From Gemmatimonadota bacterium (GTDB taxonomy: Bacteria > GCA-2686955): 32,246 nt of DNA. Positions 1 to 8,332 of this stretch are shown in pieces; the stretch's first letter is position 1; each line of letters begins with the position of its first letter. The notes beneath the pieces were generated by a model that ran no database searches, had not been told where the DNA came from, and worked only from the letters and a program-made list of their open reading frames with translations. The stretch covers positions 1-32,246 of the forward strand of contig JALXCG010000886.1 of assembly GCA_026991065.1 (NCBI GenBank), given 5' to 3'. The translations under genes were made by a program, and so were the position numbers.

Positions 1-2667
1 GAGGGAAAAGGAAATCGACGCATCGTTGCCTTCGACTCCGGCGATCAGCTGCTGCCTTTCGCTGTCGAAAAACCGCTTCATGGCCATGGTTAAATCAAGC
101 TCAACCGCCCCAAGGGCCGTGTCGAGGCGCTGCTCGAGATCTGTGCGCAGGGCGCGGTCGTGTTCACGCAAAAGACGCTGGATGCTTACTGATCCCCAAA
201 AGATGATCGGAAAAACCGCAACAGCGACGATTGCGAGCATGAGGCGAACACGGAAGAGCCCCAGTAACCGTGGAATCCGGCGAAAATATCCACTACCCAG
301 GGCGAGCAGAAGAGCGAGAACCAGGAAGACGGCGCCGTGAACTGCGACCGAATTCAGCGCCAGAGTAACGATGTCCCCTCGCAGCCCCACCGGCAGTCCG
401 ATCCCCAGAACCTGGCCATCCGGTTGCAGGGTCCAGTAGATGCGGTAGCTTCGGTTGTCCAGCAGTACTTCCCGCCATCCTCCCGGTCGACCGTCATGTA
501 CTGGGTCGAAGAGACCTTTGGTTTCCGCGGGTAGGAGATCACCAATCGGGGCATCGGATGCATTGGAATCAACCAAAACACCGTTGCGATAGCGAAGCAC
601 GATTGGGTCGGCCCCCCAACGGGAGAGACGATGAGTAAGTTCGCCGCTGGCGGACCCCACCAAATCCGGACCGTCCGGGAGAATTGCGACGCTCACCTGG
701 CCGAGCGGCTTTCCGTCTGCCTCAACGTAGGCGGTCGCGACCAACACATCCCATTCTCTCTGCCCTACTCTGCTGACTGCACGCCGGGTGGTTATCCCTT
801 CGGTGGAATCAGGGAGAGCCCAGATTGGCCCGGTAAGGTGCCCCGGCATGTCGATTCTGAACTGCGATACCAGGCGCCCGTCCACATCCCGGATCTGAAT
901 CTGGGAAGGACGACGCCCGAGAACGAGAGCCGACGCCATCCAGGCATGGAAGGCTGCACTGTCACCGGACTTCCCGCTGGCAAGGGCGCTCTGTATCTCT
1001 CCATCCGCGAGCATGTCGTCGACGACGCTTTCCAGAAGAGAGATGTCGAGGCTTTGGCGGTGCCACGTTCGGCGCGCCTGTTCTTCGGCAAAGTACTCAT
1101 AGTCGCGCGCTTGCTGTCTCTGTAGTTCTGCAGCGCTGGCCAAGCCGACAAGGACGGCGGAGATGATCAAGGCTGGACTGAGAATCGAGCGATGCTCAAG
1201 CAGAGCCTGTGCAACAGGCCACACGACAAGAACCGCCAAAGCCAACAGCCATGCCGCGGGTGTCGCGACACCCGCCGCGAACAGTATGGTGACCGACAAA
1301 ATCGGCCCCCGCGGTAGGTGCTCGCGCCGCTTGGAAAGCGCTGCCGAGAACAGGATCTGGGCTGCAACAATTACGATCAGTACGGCCGCACCAAAGAGGG
1401 CGACAGAAGCTCCGACTGCAAGAATCGCCGGATCCTCCAGGGCCGTAATGTCCACAAATGGCGGACGACCGGCGGCAGCTGCAAAAGCCGCGGTCCAGGA
1501 TCTCCACAGAAACGCTGCACCTGCGACTACCGCCAATGCCAGAGGTGCGAAGATGAGGGGCAGCGATTCGGGCGTTTCTGAAACTCGCCGCACAAGTCGG
1601 TGGAGTCCAAGCGCGAGGCCAACACTGAGGAAGAGAAACGTGAGAGCCGCATCGCCGGGACTGCCCAGCAGTTGCCCCATTCGGGGGGGCCAGTCCGGCG
1701 GCAAGAGGACCGCGAACTCCACGGGATCCCAGATCGACTCTCCCGGAATCTGCATGTTTAGCAGAAGCAAACGCAGCAGCGCCAATACGGTCCACGCCGT
1801 GAGCAGGCCGCTGAAGCTCTCGTCATTGCGCACGAGACGAATCAGCAAGAAAAGTGCGAGCAAGCCGCCGAGGAGTTGGGTGCGGGTCTGGTGGCGAGGT
1901 CCCTGCGTTCGTCCGGGGTGCAGAGTGGAGAACGGCGGAAGAAGGGAATCCGGCAGAACCCAGGACGTCTTGGTAGTATCAATCGGAATGCAGAGCCGCG
2001 GCAGGCTCCAACCCTCAATCTGCGGCAAAGGCGGACGAATACCCGAGTCGTCAAAAGGCGCCGACAGCGTGAGCGGTCGGAGGACCTCAACCCCGCCCCC
2101 TCTTATTGGGAAATATGCGCGAACCACGCCCATCGGCTCGCCTGGCTCAATTCGAACGTGGGCGGTCGTGTCGATCGTGGATGCCTGATCGCCAAGCGCC
2201 AAAAGCGGCGTCCAGCCATTCCAAGCCAAAGCTTCACCTTGCCGATCTCGAACCACGCTGAGCACGGCATCCGCGGTGGAAGCTTCAGGAGCCAGAGACG
2301 CAAGGTCATCAAAGAGGGAGATTCGCTCTCCGGCTACAACGGCATCTCGCAACCAGGGATCGGTAGCAATCCACTGGGCATCTTCAATGGTGTGGAGAAC
2401 GGCATCCTGAAAAGCGCCGCCGGGGCCAAGGATTTCATCGCGTGGTCCTGCTCCCATGAATCCCGCCACTGCAACAGCCAGGGCACAGACTCCTGCAAAC
2501 CGTGGCATGCCGAGCGTGGATAACCCCGCAAAAAGAGCGAATGCTCCCCAAAGAGCCAGCCCCACCGGAAAATTCCCCGGCCAGGCCCAAGGAAAGAGAG
2601 AGAGCAACAGAAGTGCCGTTCCGACCCCATAAAAGGAACGACTGGAGCTTGAGGATATGCTTTGCAA
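1..2667 (-). CDS. Large multi-sensor integral membrane protein, probable sensor kinase, 3' end cut by window edge
   Basis: The reading frame is open from the TGA at 2703-2701 to base 1 and gives 889 residues without reaching a stop, so only the N-terminal part is visible. I chose the TTG at 2667: it is preceded by GGTGG and keeps the first hydrophobic helix; the next ATG (2508) would lose two helices. By eye there are about three N-terminal membrane helices, an extracytoplasmic-looking sensor-like domain, then about seven more helices (roughly residues 270-510). After these come a helical stretch and a second sensor-like domain (with IQIRDVDGRLVSQFRIDMPG), another helix (ALNSVAVHGAVFLVLALLL), and a last helix followed by a coiled region (residues about 810-889). 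This final TM-plus-coil pattern is typical of the entry to a further sensor/HAMP region in NtrY-like histidine kinases. The kinase domain itself is not in the window, so a chemoreceptor, phosphatase or cyclase output cannot be excluded. It lies 172 bp downstream of the NTF2-like gene. Confidence 0.6.
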   Translation of the reverse strand, partial: MQSISSSSSRSFYGVGTALLLLSLFPWAWPGNFPVGLALWGAFALFAGLSTLGMPRFAGVCALAVAVAGFMGAGPRDEILGPGGAFQDAVLHTIEDAQWIATDPWLRDAVVAGERISLFDDLASLAPEASTADAVLSVVRDRQGEALAWNGWTPLLALGDQASTIDTTAHVRIEPGEPMGVVRAYFPIRGGGVEVLRPLTLSAPFDDSGIRPPLPQIEGWSLPRLCIPIDTTKTSWVLPDSLLPPFSTLHPGRTQGPRHQTRTQLLGGLLALFLLIRLVRNDESFSGLLTAWTVLALLRLLLLNMQIPGESIWDPVEFAVLLPPDWPPRMGQLLGSPGDAALTFLFLSVGLALGLHRLVRRVSETPESLPLIFAPLALAVVAGAAFLWRSWTAAFAAAAGRPPFVDITALEDPAILAVGASVALFGAAVLIVIVAAQILFSAALSKRREHLPRGPILSVTILFAAGVATPAAWLLALAVLVVWPVAQALLEHRSILSPALIISAVLVGLASAAELQRQQARDYEYFAEEQARRTWHRQSLDISLLESVVDDMLADGEIQSALASGKSGDSAAFHAWMASALVLGRRPSQIQIRDVDGRLVSQFRIDMPGHLTGPIWALPDSTEGITTRRAVSRVGQREWDVLVATAYVEADGKPLGQVSVAILPDGPDLVGSASGELTHRLSRWGADPIVLRYRNGVLVDSNASDAPIGDLLPAETKGLFDPVHDGRPGGWREVLLDNRSYRIYWTLQPDGQVLGIGLPVGLRGDIVTLALNSVAVHGAVFLVLALLLALGSGYFRRIPRLLGLFRVRLMLAIVAVAVFPIIFWGSVSIQRLLREHDRALRTDLEQRLDTALGAVELDLTMAMKRFFDSERQQLIAGVEGNDASISFSL

Positions 2668-2839
2668 GGAACCACCGGTAGCTAAAGAGGGTGCTCGCGG
2701 TCAACCTCAGCGGTATGGTGAACCAGCCCGACAACCCTCGCTAGAAGTCTGTCGCATATTGCCTTTCGAGGACTTAGCAACGCAGAGATCGGAGCAGGGA
2801 CGAGTGCGGCGCGACAAGAAGACAATGCGCGACAGGCTC

Positions 2840-3415
2840 CTAAGGGCGAGATGCGGAGCGGATCTCATCTATAACCCACAACCCCGCCTCCTTGCGCAAG
2901 GAAACAACCAACCGGACGCGGTGCGAACCACCGTTGCGTTCATCAACATAGAGCCAGTCACAAATCCCGTGGGGTGCATCCGCGTGTGGACGATAGCGCT
3001 TCAGCGTGAATGCGCGGGTGTCGGTTCTAGCAAAAATCCGCTTAAACAGAAAACGCACCTGTGCCGGTCCATATTCGCCGGCCCGGGCAATGGCTCCCAC
3101 ATCAATCGAGACCCGCCGGTCTCCAAAGACTGAAAGCAGAGTCGGCAGATCTTCCCCCGCCCAAGCTTGGGAAAACCCGCTCAGTGTTTGGCGGGGGCTG
3201 GCTGATCGAGCCCCCGAATCCGGGGAGACTCGGGGCGAATGCTTGTTAGGCAGGAGGGACTTCTGCTGTCCGGTCACGGCCGGAGCACGCCTTGGTGATG
3301 TCGGTTGCGGCTGCGCGTTCCCTTGTGAGGGGTGTGCAAGAGCCACCAAGACCGCAAACATTCCATAGGCGCCGATGCGAAAGAGAAATCCGCTCATGCT
3401 CAATAGATAATGCAT
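2840..3415 (-). CDS. Exported NTF2-like (DUF4783/SnoaL-type) protein
   Basis: This is a 191-residue protein. The ATG at 3415 is chosen because GAGGATGGGG precedes it at good spacing and because it opens a signal peptide (hydrophobic stretch GFLFRIGAYGMFAVLVALA, cleavage near GNA). The frame extends upstream to 3514, but that part overlaps secF and has no signal features. A Ser/Pro/Arg-rich linker follows the signal peptide. The last about 115 residues look like an NTF2-like alpha+beta fold: a helix with FSQAWAGEDLPTLLSVF, then alternating strands ending in GLWVIDEIR. Its job is unknown; the family includes export-associated and ligand-binding proteins. It starts 33 nt after the secF stop and is probably cotranscribed with secDF. 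The fold assignment is inference from pattern, not from a search. Confidence 0.7.
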   Translation of the reverse strand: MHYLLSMSGFLFRIGAYGMFAVLVALAHPSQGNAQPQPTSPRRAPAVTGQQKSLLPNKHSPRVSPDSGARSASPRQTLSGFSQAWAGEDLPTLLSVFGDRRVSIDVGAIARAGEYGPAQVRFLFKRIFARTDTRAFTLKRYRPHADAPHGICDWLYVDERNGGSHRVRLVVSLRKEAGLWVIDEIRSASRP

Positions 3416-3447
3416 CCGGCCCCCATCCTCAACCGACGACAAACACT

Positions 3448-4386
3448 CTACGCCCGGCTCTTGGCTCGCGGCATCTTCACCGGTGCGATGTTTCGGGGCT
3501 TGTGTTGGTCCCACTCATAGAGCAGCGGGCTCGCCACGAAAATGGAGGAATAGGTTCCCACAATCACACCCGTGAAAAGAGCCATCGCAAAATCCTGAAT
3601 CACCTCACCACCAAGGATAAGCAGAGTCGTAACCGGGAGTAACGTGGTCAGCGAAGTGATCACTGTACGGCTCAATGTGCGATTGATGGAGATGTTCAGA
3701 ATGTCGATGTAAGGCTTCCGACGCATGAGCTTGGCATCCTCGCGAATGCGATCAAAGACGACGATGGTGTCATTCAGCGAGTAGCCGACAATGGTGAGCA
3801 GCGCGGCAACTACCGGCAAGCTGATCTCATGTCCGAGCAGCATCAAAGTGCCAACCACGACCAGGACATCGTGAGTCAGGGTTACGATGGCTGAGATGCC
3901 GAAACGAAACTCGAAACGGAAGGTGATGTAGGCAATGATCGCCAAGAGAGCCAGAGTGATTGCGGTAAAAGCCTGGCTCTTGAGTTCTGCCCCTACTTTC
4001 GGCCCGACCATGTCCGCGGAGAGCGTTTCCACAGTGGGGTCAATCCGTTCGCGAAGAGACTGGACGATCGCATTGCTGCGGTCTTCACTGGTTTCTACTT
4101 CTTCCACAGGGACTCGAATCAGAACTTCACGACCATCCCCCACCGTCTGCACTTCCGCTCCGTCAATCTGCGTCGCATCGATCGCCGCTCGAACATCCTC
4201 AATCGCCGGCGGTTCGGAAAAATTGACTCGCAAAGCAAGCCCCCCTGCGAAGTCAATGCCATAGCGAAGACCGCCATTCATGACTATGGAACTCATGCCA
4301 ACGAGGATGATCAGGGCAGACACCACATAGGCGATGCGGCGCTTCCCAATGAAGTCAATGTGTGTGTTTTTGAATAGCTGAAGCAT
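3448..4386 (-). CDS. secF: Protein translocase subunit SecF
   Basis: This 312-residue inner-membrane protein partners with SecD to use the proton gradient in late steps of Sec-dependent protein export. Visible marks are an N-terminal helix (RIAYVVSALIILVGMSSIV), the YGIDFAGG signature at the start of the periplasmic domain, and five C-terminal helices. The conserved segment VGYSLNDTIVVFDRIRED lies between helices 4 and 5, followed by NRTLSRTVITSLTTLL. Length and motif order are normal for the family. It begins 33 nt downstream of the secD stop and is followed 33 nt later by the exported NTF2-like gene. The ATG is preceded by a GAGAGAG purine run. Confidence 0.97.
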   Translation of the reverse strand: MLQLFKNTHIDFIGKRRIAYVVSALIILVGMSSIVMNGGLRYGIDFAGGLALRVNFSEPPAIEDVRAAIDATQIDGAEVQTVGDGREVLIRVPVEEVETSEDRSNAIVQSLRERIDPTVETLSADMVGPKVGAELKSQAFTAITLALLAIIAYITFRFEFRFGISAIVTLTHDVLVVVGTLMLLGHEISLPVVAALLTIVGYSLNDTIVVFDRIREDAKLMRRKPYIDILNISINRTLSRTVITSLTTLLPVTTLLILGGEVIQDFAMALFTGVIVGTYSSIFVASPLLYEWDQHKPRNIAPVKMPRAKSRA

Positions 4387-4419
4387 GGGTCGCTCTCTCG
4401 AATGCGCGGGCCGAAGGAA

Positions 4420-6156
4420 TCAGATGCTCAGGCGGCGCAAACGCCCGGTGCTGTAAAGGAAATCGAAGGCGAGGCGGGAACAGTAGACGGCAGTGAAAAC
4501 ACTCGTGATGATGCCGATCATCAGGGTGATCGCAAAACCGCGAATTGGTCCCGATCCGTAGTAGAAGAGAATCAAGCCTGTAAGGAACGTGGTGATATTG
4601 GCATCGAGAATCGTGGTGAGTGCGCGCTCATAACCGGCTTGAATCGATGCGTAGACTGATTTCCCGGTGCGGAACTCCTCGCGAATCCGCTCGAAAATCA
4701 ACACATTGGCATCTACCGCCATGCCCATCGTCAACACGATTCCGGCAATGCCGGGTAAAGTCAGGGTGGCATTGAACAGTGCGAGCGCAGCCAGAACCAG
4801 AATCACGTTCATCAGGAGAACGATATTGGCGATGACTCCGGAAGCGCGATAGTAGATCACCATGAATGCCACAACGCAGATCAAACCGAAGAGCCCGGCG
4901 TTGGTTCCGGCCTTGATGGAGTCATGTCCAAGAGTAGAGCCAACCGTCCGCTCTTCAACCACGTGGATCGGAGCCGGCAACGCCCCGCTGCGCAGAACCA
5001 CCGCAAGGTCATTGGCTTCATCTACGGTAAAGCCGCCTTCAATCTGCGACCTTCCATCCGGAATCCGAACCCGCAAACTGGGCGCCGACCGAACCTTACC
5101 GTCAAGAACAATGGCCAACTGCCGGCCGGTGTTTTCGCCTGTTATCTGCGCGAACCGCTTCACATACTCCGGCTTGAAGGTGAGCGAAACAACCGGTTCA
5201 TTAAAGCTTCGCTGATCAAAAGTCATGCTCGCTTTGGCAACAGCGGCACCGGTGATCTCCGCTTCTCTCTGCAGAAGATAAAGCGGCGCATAGTTTTGGA
5301 AGGAGTTGGCTTCCGCCTTTGACCCCTTGATCACACCAAGACGAAACTCCAGTTCATCCGGCATGATGTCCGCCACCTCGGGCATGGCAAGAATCGCTTC
5401 GACCTTCTCAATGTTCTCTTCCGGAACCGCAAAACTCAAGCTGCCATCTTGGTAGCGAAAGGTTTGTAGCAGATCGAGGAAGGGATGCTCGGTTGCCCCC
5501 TGCTCCTCAGCCGGCTTCTCTTCGGTGTCCAGGTTACTGAACAGAGCCTCCATCGATGAGTCTGCATCAGAGCTGCCAAGCGCCGCCGAATCGGTCGCCG
5601 CGGCGGCAACCGCCAGAGTGTCGGCAACAGAACCATCGCCTCCGCCATCTGCGGTTTTCTTTGCTTGCTGTTCGGCGACGATTTCATCAATCACCTGAAG
5701 CAGTTCAACCGTCCTGGATGATCGTGCAACCAGTTTGAATTCCAGAAAAGCGGTCCGACGGATGATATTCTTGGCTCGCTCCGGATCATCGACTCCGGCC
5801 AACTGAACCAGAATCCGCCCTTCACCAAGCGGCTGGATGATCGGCTCTTCGACACCAAACTCGTCGATTCGATTGCGAATTACCTCGAGTGCTCTCCTGT
5901 ACGCATCGGCGGCTTCTTCTTCGGTCATGCCGCTGGCGTCCACCTCCAGCACCATGTGCATACCACCCTGGAGATCGAGCCCCAGAGAGATCGCGTTGGC
6001 CCTCATGCTTGCGTATGCATCCGGGTCGTTGGCCTGAAGTGCTGCCCGGCCATCCTCCCCCATGGCGCTCAGGCGTATGGTGGGCAAGAGCCCCAACACT
6101 GCGATGAGCAGCACGAAACCAATCACAACCAAGCGGGTCACGAGCTTCTTGTCCAT
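4420..6156 (-). CDS. secD: Protein translocase subunit SecD
   Basis: This 578-residue partner of SecF has an N-terminal helix at residues 8-27, the GLDLQGG signature near residue 60, a large periplasmic domain, and C-terminal helices. The last part contains the conserved GMAVDANVLIFERIREE segment followed by NITTFLTGLILFYYG. Unusual for the family is a low-complexity Ala/Ser/Asp/Glu-rich stretch at about residues 165-225, between the first ferredoxin-like half of the periplasmic domain and the rest. It probably forms a disordered acidic loop outside the membrane. The gene follows pdxJ by 31 nt and precedes secF by 33 nt. The ATG start is not supported by a close Shine-Dalgarno; GAGAGG is about 15 nt away. 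Confidence 0.97.
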   Translation of the reverse strand: MDKKLVTRLVVIGFVLLIAVLGLLPTIRLSAMGEDGRAALQANDPDAYASMRANAISLGLDLQGGMHMVLEVDASGMTEEEAADAYRRALEVIRNRIDEFGVEEPIIQPLGEGRILVQLAGVDDPERAKNIIRRTAFLEFKLVARSSRTVELLQVIDEIVAEQQAKKTADGGGDGSVADTLAVAAAATDSAALGSSDADSSMEALFSNLDTEEKPAEEQGATEHPFLDLLQTFRYQDGSLSFAVPEENIEKVEAILAMPEVADIMPDELEFRLGVIKGSKAEANSFQNYAPLYLLQREAEITGAAVAKASMTFDQRSFNEPVVSLTFKPEYVKRFAQITGENTGRQLAIVLDGKVRSAPSLRVRIPDGRSQIEGGFTVDEANDLAVVLRSGALPAPIHVVEERTVGSTLGHDSIKAGTNAGLFGLICVVAFMVIYYRASGVIANIVLLMNVILVLAALALFNATLTLPGIAGIVLTMGMAVDANVLIFERIREEFRTGKSVYASIQAGYERALTTILDANITTFLTGLILFYYGSGPIRGFAITLMIGIITSVFTAVYCSRLAFDFLYSTGRLRRLSI

Positions 6157-6187
6157 CTATCGAATCCAGCCTCTCGTAGATCTATGT

Positions 6188-6925
6188 CTACTCGTCGCCG
6201 GCACTGCTGCCGGCTAGCAAACGTTTCATCTGGCTTACCGCCTCGTGTAATCCAGAGAACAGGGCCCGCGCGATAATCGCATGGCCAATGTTAAGTTCTT
6301 CCATGCCGTCGATCCTGGCGACCGGGCCGACGTTCTGGTAGTCGAGTCCGTGGCCGGCATGCAGATGCATGCCCAGGGAGCAGACACGATCGGCAGCGTA
6401 GCAAAGCCGATCAAGTTCCGCTTGAGCAGAAAGTGGGTCGGTCGCATTGGCATAAGCACCGGTGTGCAGCTCAATGCCGTGGACGCCGATCCTCCAAGCA
6501 GCGTCGATCTGCGCAGGCTCGGGGTCTACAAAGACTTGCACCTGAATTCCTGCCGCGCGCAGCATCTCTACCGCAGCACCGACTCGCTCTTCCGAGCCAT
6601 GAATGTCCAGCCCACCCTCGGTGGTCAGTTCCTGCCGCCTTTCCGGGACCAGGCAGCAGTTGCGCGGCCGGACATCAACGGCGATGTCGATGACGCGTTG
6701 ATCCACCGCCAACTCGAGATTGACCGGCACTGATGCCACGCGAACAATCTCCCGCAGGTCGTGTTCCTGGACATGCCGGCGATCTTCGCGGAGATGTAGA
6801 GTGATGCCATTCGCCCCGGCATCCTCGGCGACCTGAGCAGCGCGCACCGGATCAGGTTGAGTACCGCCGCGGGCCTGGCGCAGCGTCGCCACGTGATCGA
6901 TATTCACACCGAGCCTCAGGGTCAT
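6188..6925 (-). CDS. pdxJ: Pyridoxine 5'-phosphate synthase
   Basis: PdxJ condenses 1-deoxy-D-xylulose 5-phosphate with 3-amino-2-oxopropyl phosphate to make pyridoxine 5'-phosphate, the last ring-forming step of DXP-dependent vitamin B6 synthesis. The protein is 245 residues, a normal length. It opens with GVNIDHVATLRQARGG and carries the active-site His44 in TLHLREDRRH, Glu71 in NLELA, and the AGHGLDYQNV loop near the C-terminus with the second catalytic His. It ends with the ELNIGHAIIARA phosphate-binding region. The ATG at 6925 overlaps the TGA of the upstream deacetylase gene by 4 bp (ATGA), which fixes the start and suggests translational coupling; a longer open frame to 6970 lies inside that neighbour. 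Confidence 0.97.
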   Translation of the reverse strand: MTLRLGVNIDHVATLRQARGGTQPDPVRAAQVAEDAGANGITLHLREDRRHVQEHDLREIVRVASVPVNLELAVDQRVIDIAVDVRPRNCCLVPERRQELTTEGGLDIHGSEERVGAAVEMLRAAGIQVQVFVDPEPAQIDAAWRIGVHGIELHTGAYANATDPLSAQAELDRLCYAADRVCSLGMHLHAGHGLDYQNVGPVARIDGMEELNIGHAIIARALFSGLHEAVSQMKRLLAGSSAGDE

Positions 6926-8091
6926 GTCTGCTCCCCTCCGACAACAACCGATGCCGGGACCAGATTCCACACGCGGCCTTCGTTTTGCGCAAGTGTGTGA
7001 GCCAGAGCTTCATAGGTTCGGATTCGCGGGTGCCCGATGCCGATTGCTCTGCCCCGTGCTTCCGCGATCTTCGCGAGCCGTCCCAGATTATCCGAAATGG
7101 CCTCGGCATCGTCCTGCGAATCGAGAAAGATCGACGAGGCACCACAGGGAACCTGCCACCGCCGCGCCGCGCGCATGATCACGGAAGATGGGGTTGTGCG
7201 ACTGTCGACAAAAAAGAGTGCGCCTTCTTTCGCAACGGCCTGCATCAAAGCACCAACGGTGATCGAGTCACCCGTTGCCTTCGACCCCATGTGGTTGTTG
7301 ACGCCGACTGCGCATGGCACTTGCCGGAGATTGTCCCGCACAATTGCGGCAATCTGGTCGTCCGGCATCCCGGTGCAGATGGCACCCGGGCCAGGATCTT
7401 GACCTGCCAGGGCCTCCATCGGCTGGTGCATGATCACTTCGCGGCCCATTCGGTAGCAGCGCAGAGCGAGATTGCGGGCATGTGGACGCCCGGGAAGAAC
7501 TCCAAAGGTCAACCCCGGAGACAGATCCAGAAGATCCAGCACCAATGGGCTTTCGTTGTGCCCTAGATCGTCAATAATGATCGCCACCTGCGGGAGATCT
7601 GGACCCTTCAGTTCGTCGGCGGCGCTGCTCTTTTCGGGAGGAGACAGTCGGCGCAGTTGAAGATCTAGAATCGGCCTCCCCCCATGTTCGAGACGCATCT
7701 CCAAGAGCCGCCCCAGCTTACTCAACTGGCAGTCTTCTATCGTTACGGACAAACCTCGCGCTGCTTGGGCGATGGCAAGATCTACACGGGTTAGGGAAAC
7801 CGTGTCCGGCAGTGCGGCGCTCAGCAAACGAACGCCATCCTCTGTCGCGGACACCTGCGTGTGAATCGCGCTTGCCCCCACGCCAAAACGTTCCAGAACG
7901 GCGAGGATATGGGCCTCCAGGGCCTCCGCCACCGGAGTTGCTGGCTTCGGGTGACGGTTTCCCTCCAGGTGTCGGATTACTGCAACCCCCCCGATCAGCA
8001 CGAGAAACAGCGTGTACGCCAACAACGCCGCACGGCGACCTGGTGGCCGCTGCCGGGATCTTTGGCTACGAACTGTTTGTGCGCGGCGCAC
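6922..8091 (-). CDS. Divergent polysaccharide deacetylase family protein (YibQ/DUF610 type)
   Basis: Type II membrane protein of 389 residues. An Arg-rich N-terminal tail (residues 1-20) is followed by one helix (ALLAYTLFLVLIGGVAVI), a variable domain, and then a deacetylase-like (beta/alpha) barrel of the divergent polysaccharide deacetylase family (Pfam PF04748). It has the family motifs VAIIIDDLG, VNNHMGS, FFVDSRTTP and GIGHPR. The family is related to NodB-type carbohydrate esterases, but its substrate is not established; a cell-envelope role is likely. I place the start at the GTG at 8091, with GGGAGAG 6 nt upstream. The ATG at 8205 is in frame but overlaps a near-perfect -10 box, so transcripts from that promoter would start downstream of it. 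The 3' end overlaps pdxJ by 4 bp. Confidence 0.88.
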   Translation of the reverse strand: MRRAQTVRSQRSRQRPPGRRAALLAYTLFLVLIGGVAVIRHLEGNRHPKPATPVAEALEAHILAVLERFGVGASAIHTQVSATEDGVRLLSAALPDTVSLTRVDLAIAQAARGLSVTIEDCQLSKLGRLLEMRLEHGGRPILDLQLRRLSPPEKSSAADELKGPDLPQVAIIIDDLGHNESPLVLDLLDLSPGLTFGVLPGRPHARNLALRCYRMGREVIMHQPMEALAGQDPGPGAICTGMPDDQIAAIVRDNLRQVPCAVGVNNHMGSKATGDSITVGALMQAVAKEGALFFVDSRTTPSSVIMRAARRWQVPCGASSIFLDSQDDAEAISDNLGRLAKIAEARGRAIGIGHPRIRTYEALAHTLAQNEGRVWNLVPASVVVGGEQT

Positions 8092-8203
8092 CAATGGCTC
8101 TCCCTGGGGCTCTGGAACGCCCTCAGCCGCGGCAGAACGGGTGGTGTCCACTGGTCGCGGACACGCCCCCCAAGACCGCTGTGCGAAGGCGGAGGAAACA
8201 CGC

Positions 8204-8231
8204 ATTATATCGTGAGATAGGTCAAGGTCAA
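8204..8231 (-). promoter_or_regulatory. Sigma70-type promoter for the deacetylase-pdxJ-secDF operon
   Basis: On the minus strand, TTGACC (8231-8226) is separated by 16 nt from a perfect TATAAT (8209-8204). This is the best promoter match in the window. Expected transcription start is near 8197, which leaves a leader of about 105 nt before the GTG at 8091. It lies in the 127-bp gap after the propeller gene. Confidence 0.75.
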
Positions 8232-8332
8232 GCTCGACAGTCCAGAGCCGGATATCCGCCGGCGATGGCGGCCCTCCGGGTGTGACGCGCGACGGCCAGA
8301 ACCCGGCGGAATGCAGAGGCCAAGCCGTGCCG

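Noticed and set aside
1196-1795. 199-codon open frame on the minus strand
   Set aside because: Out of frame with the long minus-strand gene covering the same bases; Cys/Arg/Gly-rich shadow.
1163-2188. 341-codon open frame on the plus strand
   Set aside because: Antisense to the multi-sensor membrane protein; its translation is Ser/Arg-rich without hydrophobic or domain pattern, while the minus-strand frame gives clear membrane helices.
2699-2704. TTGACC as a possible -35 for the multi-sensor gene
   Set aside because: No acceptable -10 at 16-19 nt and it would leave almost no leader before the TTG start.
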